From Chitinophaga varians (GTDB lineage Bacteria; Bacteroidota; Bacteroidia; Chitinophagales; Chitinophagaceae), in NCBI RefSeq assembly GCF_012641275.1, contig NZ_JABAIA010000003.1:248001-312000 (forward strand): DNA of 64,000 bases, written 5' to 3'. Numbering within the stretch: position 1 is the first letter of the stretch; every line of letters starts with the position of its first letter. This document shows positions 27,009-31,969 of this stretch, piece after piece. The notes beneath the pieces were generated by a model. The model did no database searches, was not told the DNA's origin, and worked only from the letters and a program-made list of their open reading frames with translations. Both the position numbers and the translations under genes were made by a program.

Positions 27009-27132
27009 ACAAATAAGTTCGGGTTTTGTACCATAGGGTTCACAAGCAACTTATAAAACCTCGCGCTTTGCGCGGGGTTTTGTTTTTTAGTTGAGCGTTT
27101 AGTCGAGTTCCTTTTATAAAACCCCGATTTCT
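27009..27132 (+). repeat. tRNA-3'-flank repeat, copy B
   Basis: Repeats the segment after tRNA-Lys: CAACTTATAAAACCTCGCG, the hairpin, TTTTGTTTTTTAGTTGAGCG and ATAAAACCCCGATTTCT. Upstream of it a degenerate GTTCGGG block, ending in a GTTCACA stretch, takes the place of the tRNA T arm and acceptor. The match stops abruptly at about 27132, where a monooxygenase fragment begins. Copies A and C continue about 45 bp further. Confidence 0.75.
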
Positions 27133-27289
27133 GGATGCCCTGGAGCTGGCGGAATGCCTGCTCAGCAGTGAGTTCGCAGATGCACGCACTGCCATCGCTG
27201 CCTATGAGGGGACAGTTGTCTGGGGAAGAGAACCGGAGTCTGACTGTGTCTCAGCTGTCAATTATTTTGGGAATCGACTGAAATTGTGA
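27131..27289 (+). pseudogene. C-terminal fragment of an FAD-dependent monooxygenase
   Basis: An open frame of 52 codons without a start: Leu-Asp-Ala-Leu-Glu-Leu-Ala-Glu-Cys-Leu, Phe-Ala-Asp-Ala-Arg-Thr-Ala-Ile-Ala-Ala-Tyr-Glu, then a short tail and TGA. The Asp-Ala ... Ala-Ile-Ala-Ala-Tyr-Glu pattern is that of the last helix of TetX/PHBH-type flavin monooxygenases. Everything upstream is replaced by repeat copy B, so this is a truncated relic at an insertion or deletion junction. Confidence 0.5.
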
Positions 27290-27369
27290 TTCTAAATTAA
27301 ACGCTGACACAGTTTTTTTACACTTCTCGGGAATTCTATATATGGGAAATAGAATTTGAACTTCTTAGC

Positions 27370-28011
27370 TTATAAATTTCGTTTGTTGCTTTCAATGGTA
27401 ATGAACTCGGGTAAATATTCCGGAGTACACCCTTTTGATACCTTCTTACCTTTGTAAAGACCTGTTTTTTCTCCAAGTGCAACACAACGATTTCGGTACT
27501 TTTTGTCATAAACCCCAATCCACCCTGCAACAAAATTCATTGCCCACTGAACTTCTGGTTCTTCTTTTTCAATCTGGTTTTCAATTTTAGATAATAACTC
27601 TTCATTGTTTGGAGGAGGAGTTTGTCCCATCCAGCGTAAGCGACCTTGATAATACCAGAATATACGTCTCTGAAGGGTAGAAGGACTATCTTCCCAAGAT
27701 TGAATCAGTGTAATTGTCTTTTTGTCCTTAGTAAGCTGATTAGCCATTAGCCAATCCGTTAGCTGATTTCTCTCATCCAATGAATGAGTCTGTGCATCCT
27801 TATCAAGCGTATTAATCAAATCCTGGGAAAGAAGCTTATTATCCATAATCAAGATAGCCAATTGCCTGAGCAAAAACCTTTTGGTAGACCATAGTTCCAT
27901 AGCCAGTTCGTGATCCTTTTGGATTTCCTTTGCAATCTTCCGTAAGTCTCCCAGCTTGGTTTTATTATTAATTTGAGCCAGGATATTCTCTGCTTTAGAA
28001 GAAAGTTTCAT
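27370..28011 (-). CDS. DNA alkylation repair-like protein (HEAT-repeat, AlkD-like)
   Basis: A 213-aa all-helical protein, rich in Lys, Trp and Leu. The Leu-Trp-Ser-Thr-Lys-Arg-Phe-Leu-Leu-Arg-Gln-Leu-Ala-Ile-Leu-Ile-Met-Asp segment, the Leu-Thr-Asp-Trp-Leu-Met-Ala-Asn-Gln-Leu block, the Ser-Thr-Leu-Gln-Arg-Arg-Ile-Phe-Trp-Tyr stretch and the C-terminal Asn-Arg-Cys-Val-Ala-Leu-Gly-Glu-Lys-Thr-Gly-Leu-Tyr fit small AlkD-like glycosylase relatives. I am unsure whether the catalytic residues are kept. Base composition is more AT-rich than its neighbours. It stands alone between repeat copies B and C. Confidence 0.65.
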   Translation of the reverse strand: MKLSSKAENILAQINNKTKLGDLRKIAKEIQKDHELAMELWSTKRFLLRQLAILIMDNKLLSQDLINTLDKDAQTHSLDERNQLTDWLMANQLTKDKKTITLIQSWEDSPSTLQRRIFWYYQGRLRWMGQTPPPNNEELLSKIENQIEKEEPEVQWAMNFVAGWIGVYDKKYRNRCVALGEKTGLYKGKKVSKGCTPEYLPEFITIESNKRNL

Positions 28012-28263
28012 ATCTATCTTTTGTTTTTCGAGACAAATAGTTGTCGGTTCATGAAAAATATTTTTTTGGCTTGCCGTGCTGCTGGTACAGCGAAATAGCG
28101 TCGTATAACTATGATTTGTAGTTTTCTATGCTATATATTAAAATTTCCTCCACCACTCATGTGCAGTGATTCAAATAATATGTAACCTATCGGTTACGAA
28201 AAATAATCATTTTACCCGGTTTGGAAAAATTTTTCTGCCTGATAGCTTTGCCTACGCACCCAG

Positions 28264-28297
28264 GCAAATGCCTATTGTTAAGTAAATAGGCATTTGC
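28264..28297. repeat. Perfect 13-bp inverted repeat
   Basis: GCAAATGCCTATT (28264-28276) and AATAGGCATTTGC (28285-28297) with an 8-nt loop, directly before repeat copy C. No T tract follows. It could be a recombination-site arm, an element end or a terminator for upstream transcription. Confidence 0.5.
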
Positions 28298-28302
28298 TCG
28301 AA

Positions 28303-28459
28303 ATACAAATAAGTTCGAGTTTTGTACCATAGAGATCACAGACAACTTTTAAACCTCGCGTTAGTCGCGGGGTTTTGTTTTTTAGGCGTTTAGTCGAGAT
28401 CCTTTTATATAACCCCGATTTCTTTCCTGTACTTTATACAGGTTAATCAGTTTTTAATA
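28303..28459 (+). repeat. tRNA-3'-flank repeat, copy C
   Basis: Matches copy A over its whole length, apart from a 4-bp deletion and scattered substitutions: GATCACAGACAAC, hairpin CCTCGCG ... CGCGGGG, TTTTGTTTTTTAG, ATAACCCCGATTTCTTTCC and CAGGTTAATCAG. Its upstream part (AATAAGTTCGAGTTTTGTAC) matches copy B rather than the tRNA. Together A, B and C look like footprints of insertions at the tRNA 3' end. Confidence 0.78.
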
Positions 28460-28651
28460 AGGTATGAAGAATGACAATGAGATAAAAATCCTGCTTCAGC
28501 CAATTGATTACCCCTTCTCCTATCCTGAAACGGCGCCGCAAATATTCCCCCGAACACCGCAAATATCGACTGCCCCCACTCAAATATTCATCCCGCTCCA
28601 ACGATGTAATTCCTTCGGCTACTTTTACATCATCATTAAAAACTACATCAC

Positions 28652-28828
28652 ATGAAAAAGTTACAAAAACTGGTTGCCAAAGCGGTAACATCCCCTGAAA
28701 CCCTGAAAGGTGGCAGATTAATGCAGTTGGAAGCTTTCACCGACGGTGGTGACAAAACTACTTACAACACCGCGAGCTGGAATGGCAGACACTATGTTAC
28801 TGACGTAAACCAGGACCCCGGAAATTAA
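28652..28828 (+). CDS. Graspetide precursor peptide 1 (class I core)
   Basis: 58 codons, too short for automatic ORF lists. Leader Met-Lys-Lys-Leu-Gln-Lys-Leu-Val-Ala-Lys ... Glu-Thr-Leu-Lys-Gly-Gly (1-21), then a core with Asp-Gly-Gly-Asp-Lys-Thr-Thr (31-37) and Ser-Trp-Asn-Gly-Arg-His-Tyr-Val-Thr-Asp (42-51). The core resembles precursor 4. The leader Gly-Gly is the expected cut site for the C39 peptidase transporter downstream. Thr, Ser, Asp and Lys in the core are possible sites for side-chain ester or amide rings. No Cys is present. Confidence 0.85.
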   Translation: MKKLQKLVAKAVTSPETLKGGRLMQLEAFTDGGDKTTYNTASWNGRHYVTDVNQDPGN

Positions 28829-28871
28829 TCGTGCCCCCGGAAAAATGTCAACCTGTTAAATTGGAAAAACG

Positions 28872-29045
28872 ATGAAAAAGAAATTGTCAAAACTGAATGC
28901 AAAAAAGGTGGAAACACCTGCAGCCATTAAAGGTGGCTTGTTACAAATGGTCTCCGATACTTCAGGCGGCGACTGTTACTTCACCACCGCCTTTTGCACC
29001 CAGAGAGGGGATCAGTTCTCCTGCGATCACAAAACAGATTGTTAA
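28872..29045 (+). CDS. Graspetide precursor peptide 2 (class II core, Cys-rich)
   Basis: 57 codons. Leader Met-Lys-Lys-Lys-Leu-Ser-Lys-Leu-Asn-Ala-Lys-Lys-Val-Glu ... Ile-Lys-Gly-Gly (1-22). The core has the class II signature Thr-Gln-Arg-Gly-Asp-Gln-Phe-Ser-Cys-Asp-His-Lys (43-54) but differs from precursors 3 and 5 before it. It carries four Cys (35, 42, 51, 57), where its paralogues have one. A second Gly-Gly lies at 32-33. The Cys pattern may mean an extra disulfide or thioether step, or simply divergence. Confidence 0.85.
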   Translation: MKKKLSKLNAKKVETPAAIKGGLLQMVSDTSGGDCYFTTAFCTQRGDQFSCDHKTDC

Positions 29046-29087
29046 TTATCACCTGGAAGGAAACGTTTAACCTTTAAATTAAAAACC

Positions 29088-29255
29088 ATGGACAAGAAAC
29101 TGTCAAAACTGAATGCAAAAAAAGTAGAGAACTCCGAAGCGGTTAAAGGCGGCCTGATGGCGCTGGCCAGCATGGAAATGGATGGTGGTGTTACTACCCA
29201 CTCTGCTACCCAAAGAGGTGATCAATACTTCTGCGATCACAAACAAGACAACTAA
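29088..29255 (+). CDS. Graspetide precursor peptide 3 (class II core)
   Basis: 55 codons. Leader Met-Asp-Lys-Lys-Leu-Ser-Lys-Leu-Asn-Ala-Lys-Lys-Val-Glu-Asn-Ser-Glu-Ala-Val-Lys-Gly-Gly (first 20 residues are variable relative to precursor 5). The core (23-55) contains Met-Glu-Met-Asp-Gly-Gly-Val-Thr-Thr-His-Ser and Thr-Gln-Arg-Gly-Asp-Gln-Tyr-Phe-Cys-Asp-His-Lys. The core is identical in protein sequence to precursor 5 but its codons differ. The 25 bp upstream resemble those of precursors 2 and 5. Confidence 0.86.
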   Translation: MDKKLSKLNAKKVENSEAVKGGLMALASMEMDGGVTTHSATQRGDQYFCDHKQDN

Positions 29256-29293
29256 TCAACCTTCATTTATTCATTCATTCAATATTGCAACAC

Positions 29294-29455
29294 ATGAAAA
29301 AGTTAGAAAAACTGGTCCCAAAAGAGGTAACATCTCCTGAAACACTGAAAGGCGGCTTAATGCAGCTGCAATGCCTGGAAGACGGCGACAAAACCACCAG
29401 CAACAGCGCTTCCTGGAATGGCAGACATTATGTTACTGATACCAAAGCGGACTAA
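29294..29455 (+). CDS. Graspetide precursor peptide 4 (class I core)
   Basis: 53 codons. Leader Met-Lys-Lys-Leu-Glu-Lys-Leu-Val-Pro-Lys ... Glu-Thr-Leu-Lys-Gly-Gly (1-21). The core is close to that of precursor 1: Asp-Gly-Asp-Lys-Thr-Thr (30-35) and Ser-Trp-Asn-Gly-Arg-His-Tyr-Val-Thr-Asp (40-49). Unlike the other four it lacks the second Gly-Gly (it has Asp-Gly-Asp). One Cys at residue 27. Confidence 0.85.
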   Translation: MKKLEKLVPKEVTSPETLKGGLMQLQCLEDGDKTTSNSASWNGRHYVTDTKAD

Positions 29456-29499
29456 GTACACCCCAAAAAAAGTAGTTAACCTAATAAATTAAAAACAAT

Positions 29500-29667
29500 A
29501 TGAAAAAGAAATTATCCAAACTGAGTGCAAAAAAAGTTGAAGCCCCGGAAGTAATTAAAGGTGGCCTGATGGCACTGGCCAGCATGGAAATGGACGGCGG
29601 TGTTACCACTCACTCTGCCACCCAGAGAGGTGATCAGTACTTCTGCGATCACAAACAAGATAACTAA
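29500..29667 (+). CDS. Graspetide precursor peptide 5 (class II core)
   Basis: 55 codons. Leader Met-Lys-Lys-Lys-Leu-Ser-Lys-Leu-Ser-Ala-Lys-Lys-Val-Glu-Ala-Pro-Glu-Val-Ile-Lys-Gly-Gly, then a core identical to that of precursor 3. From the Gly-Gly codons to the stop (about 35 codons) the two genes differ at ten positions, all synonymous. It lies 89 bp before the ATP-grasp ligase gene. Confidence 0.86.
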   Translation: MKKKLSKLSAKKVEAPEVIKGGLMALASMEMDGGVTTHSATQRGDQYFCDHKQDN

Positions 29668-29756
29668 TCATTTCTCCTTCCGCATCATGATGAAGGAAAT
29701 CAGGGAACTGCCAGCAACAGCTGGCAGTTCTTCCCCACAAAAATCAATATCCGGTC

Positions 29757-30785
29757 ATGTCTAAAAAGATACTCATATTAAGTCAGTCCTACCTGGAAAG
29801 TACTACAGACCAGGTTTGCCAATGGATGGACTATCTGAAAATACCTTACCGGCGGTTGAATGGTGAAGACTTCTTCCGGTTTCAACAGCTTAATGATCTG
29901 CCGGATAATACAGAAACTGCCGTGGTTTGGTACCGCAGGAAAATCGCTCACTTTCCCGCTGAGTTCAGCCTGAAGCAACCGGACTTTAACAGCCAGTACA
30001 CCCTGAAACGTTTTCTGGTAGATGAATTCAACGGCCTGCATTCTTTTCTGTTTCATTCCATCGACACCCAAAAATGGCTGAACGATCCCCTGTCAGAGAA
30101 AAACCTGAATAAACTCCAGGTGTTACAATTGGCCCGCCGGTTAAACATCCCCACGCCTTTTACGGAAGTGGTGACTACCAAAACAAAAATTATGGCTTTG
30201 CTGGAACAATACCCCGCATTGATCGTAAAACCCCTCAGTGAATGTATTTTACTGGAGGATACCGAGCACAGGGCTTACAAAATGCTGACCAGCACCATCG
30301 ATCAAAAGAGCCTGGGAGCAGTACCGGAAACATTTTTCCCCTCCCTGGTACAGGAAAGGATTGTCAAAAAATTTGAGATCAGGACCTTTTACCTGGATGG
30401 TGTATGTTATTCCATGGCCATCTTCTCGCAAAACAACCGGAAAACAACAGATGATTTCCGGAATTATGATAACCATCGGCCCAACAGGACCGTACCCTAT
30501 AAATTACCCGCTGACCTGGAACATAAACTGGACCAGCTCATGAAAATACTGCGCTTCCGCACAGGGTCCATCGACCTGATGGTGGACATGCAGGGGAACT
30601 ATCATTTCCTCGAAATCAACCCGGAAGGTCAGTTCGGCATGGTGTCCCATCCCTGCAACTACTACCTGGAAAAAAAATTCGCACGGTTACTTCATCAATC
30701 TGTTCTCCATGAAAAAGAAATACATCAGCAACCTGAAAACAAAGAAAATACTGCCCCTGCCACTGTATTTTCTGAAGCAGAGTGA
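29757..30785 (+). CDS. gwsG: ATP-grasp peptide maturase of a grasp-with-spasm RiPP system
   Basis: 342 aa, no signal peptide. It follows the RimK-like ATP-grasp layout of graspetide ligases: N-terminal pre-ATP-grasp domain with Trp-Tyr-Arg-Arg-Lys (58-62), Leu-Ile-Val-Lys-Pro-Leu-Ser (155-161, ATP-binding Lys), Gln-Glu-Arg-Ile-Val-Lys-Lys-Phe-Glu-Ile-Arg (199-209), Gly-Ser-Ile-Asp-Leu-Met (270-275), and Phe-Leu-Glu-Ile-Asn-Pro-Glu-Gly-Gln-Phe-Gly (284-294) with the Mg-binding Glu and Asn. Enzymes of this group join Asp/Glu side chains to Thr, Ser or Lys side chains in the precursor core. It lies just after five precursor genes and before the SPASM partner. A 59-aa ORF overlaps its end. Confidence 0.92.
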   Translation: MSKKILILSQSYLESTTDQVCQWMDYLKIPYRRLNGEDFFRFQQLNDLPDNTETAVVWYRRKIAHFPAEFSLKQPDFNSQYTLKRFLVDEFNGLHSFLFHSIDTQKWLNDPLSEKNLNKLQVLQLARRLNIPTPFTEVVTTKTKIMALLEQYPALIVKPLSECILLEDTEHRAYKMLTSTIDQKSLGAVPETFFPSLVQERIVKKFEIRTFYLDGVCYSMAIFSQNNRKTTDDFRNYDNHRPNRTVPYKLPADLEHKLDQLMKILRFRTGSIDLMVDMQGNYHFLEINPEGQFGMVSHPCNYYLEKKFARLLHQSVLHEKEIHQQPENKENTAPATVFSEAE

Positions 30786-30888
30786 ATCCGTTGCCTCCCT
30801 GCCCATCACGAAGTTTGAGAAAGCCTCGAGGGTTAACGCGGAAGGATTCGAACTGTATAATTTCTATAAACCGATCTCCAAATTCTGA
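30709..30888 (+). CDS. Small basic ORF between ligase and SPASM genes, 59 aa
   Basis: An ORF in another frame that overlaps the last 77 bp of the ligase gene and stops 9 bp before the SPASM gene. The product starts Met-Lys-Lys-Lys-Tyr-Ile-Ser-Asn-Leu-Lys-Thr-Lys-Lys, then Pro-Leu-Tyr-Phe-Leu-Lys-Gln-Ser-Glu, and ends Phe-Tyr-Lys-Pro-Ile-Ser-Lys-Phe. It has no Gly-Gly and does not resemble the precursors. It fills the only gap in an otherwise packed operon, which argues for a coupled small protein. Alternatives are a chance ORF, or a frameshift in the ligase C-terminus. Confidence 0.5.
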   Translation: MKKKYISNLKTKKILPLPLYFLKQSESVASLPITKFEKASRVNAEGFELYNFYKPISKF

Positions 30889-30897
30889 TTTTCTGTT

Positions 30898-31968
30898 ATG
30901 GAATATCTAAATATATACGCAAACTGTCAACTGGTAAAGGGCGCCAATATGTCGCTGCTCTGCGATCTGCAAATGCGCCGGTTCTATCACCTGCCGAATG
31001 ATACTGCCGAAGTATTGTTGTTCCTGCAACAATATTCCATCGACGAATGTATCGCACATTATGGGGAAGATAACCGGGAAGCTATCACCGGTTATGTGGA
31101 CTTTTTCGTCAGCCGGGAGCTGGGGTTCATCGATGACCATATCCTGCCGGAGCTTACCGCAATGCAGCTCACCTGGGACCGCTTTGCGGATATTACCAAT
31201 GTTGTTATTGAATACCAGGAAACCATCGACTATACCGGACCGTTTTTCCGGCAACTGCTGGACCAGCACCTGGAAGGGCTGGAGATCAGGTTTTATCAGC
31301 CGGTGGCGCTGCCTGAACTCAGGGAATTACTGGCATTGTTCAGCGATTCTACGTTGCGACATATCAAACTGGTACTGCCCTACGAGAAAAGCCTGAATAT
31401 AGCCACACTGGACGAACTGGTGAAAAAAAATCAACGGGTAAAATCCCTGTTGCTACATAGTTCACCGGAGGAAAAGCTTGAAAAAATATTCTCGAATTCT
31501 GTACCGGTATACTATTTCACCGGAGAAATCAACTCCTGCATGGCCTGCGGCGAAATACGTGCCAACCACTTTACGGTGAACACGGAACTATTCACCGAAA
31601 GCCTGCGTTTTAATAGCTGCCTGAATCGTAAGCTGAGCATAGATCAGCAGGGATATATCAAAAACTGTCCTTCTATGCGGGAGAATTATGGCCATGTGGC
31701 AGATACCTCCCTGCAGGCTGTGCTGGACAATAAAACGTTTAACCGTTACAGTCATATCCGTAAAGATGATATCGCTGTTTGTAAAGACTGTGAATTCCGG
31801 CATGTATGTACGGACTGCCGGGCTTATATAGAGAATCCACAGGACATCTATTCAAAACCCCTGAAATGCGGGTACAACCCCTACACCAACAACTGGGAAG
31901 AATGGGCGCAACATCCGATGAAACAAGCCGCTATCGAGTGGTATGGAATGGCAGAGATAATCAAATGA
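30898..31968 (+). CDS. gwsS: SPASM-domain peptide maturase of a grasp-with-spasm system
   Basis: 356 aa, cytoplasmic. The C-terminal half carries the SPASM cysteine set: Ser-Cys-Met-Ala-Cys (214, 217), Cys241, Cys257 after a Gly-Tyr-Ile-Lys-Asn stretch, Cys-Lys-Asp-Cys-Glu-Phe-Arg-His-Val-Cys-Thr-Asp-Cys (295-307) and Cys324. These would ligate auxiliary iron-sulfur clusters. The N-terminal part has no CxxxCxxC, so it cannot be an ordinary radical SAM enzyme; this matches the grasp-with-spasm family, where the SPASM partner accompanies an ATP-grasp ligase. Its chemical role is not established to my knowledge. Confidence 0.9.
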   Translation: MEYLNIYANCQLVKGANMSLLCDLQMRRFYHLPNDTAEVLLFLQQYSIDECIAHYGEDNREAITGYVDFFVSRELGFIDDHILPELTAMQLTWDRFADITNVVIEYQETIDYTGPFFRQLLDQHLEGLEIRFYQPVALPELRELLALFSDSTLRHIKLVLPYEKSLNIATLDELVKKNQRVKSLLLHSSPEEKLEKIFSNSVPVYYFTGEINSCMACGEIRANHFTVNTELFTESLRFNSCLNRKLSIDQQGYIKNCPSMRENYGHVADTSLQAVLDNKTFNRYSHIRKDDIAVCKDCEFRHVCTDCRAYIENPQDIYSKPLKCGYNPYTNNWEEWAQHPMKQAAIEWYGMAEIIK

Positions 31969-31969
31969 T

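Larger units (their letters stand above)
28012..28651. other. Gap before the peptide cluster: hairpin, repeat copy C, leader
   Basis: No credible gene. It contains a 13-bp perfect hairpin (28264-28297), repeat copy C (28303-28459) and about 190 bp of leader before the first precursor gene. Short overlapping ORFs near 28464-28698 in both directions have no coding character. The promoter of the peptide operon should lie here, but I saw no clear TAnnTTTG box. Confidence 0.4.

Noticed and set aside
28464..28698. Short ORFs in both directions before the first precursor
   Set aside because: Several mutually overlapping frames with no precursor-like leader; two plus-strand ones run into the start of precursor 1.
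29757..30888. Frameshift in the ATP-grasp ligase joining it to the 59-aa ORF
   Set aside because: The ligase frame is intact past its last conserved motif, and the small ORF has its own ATG; kept as a separate candidate gene.
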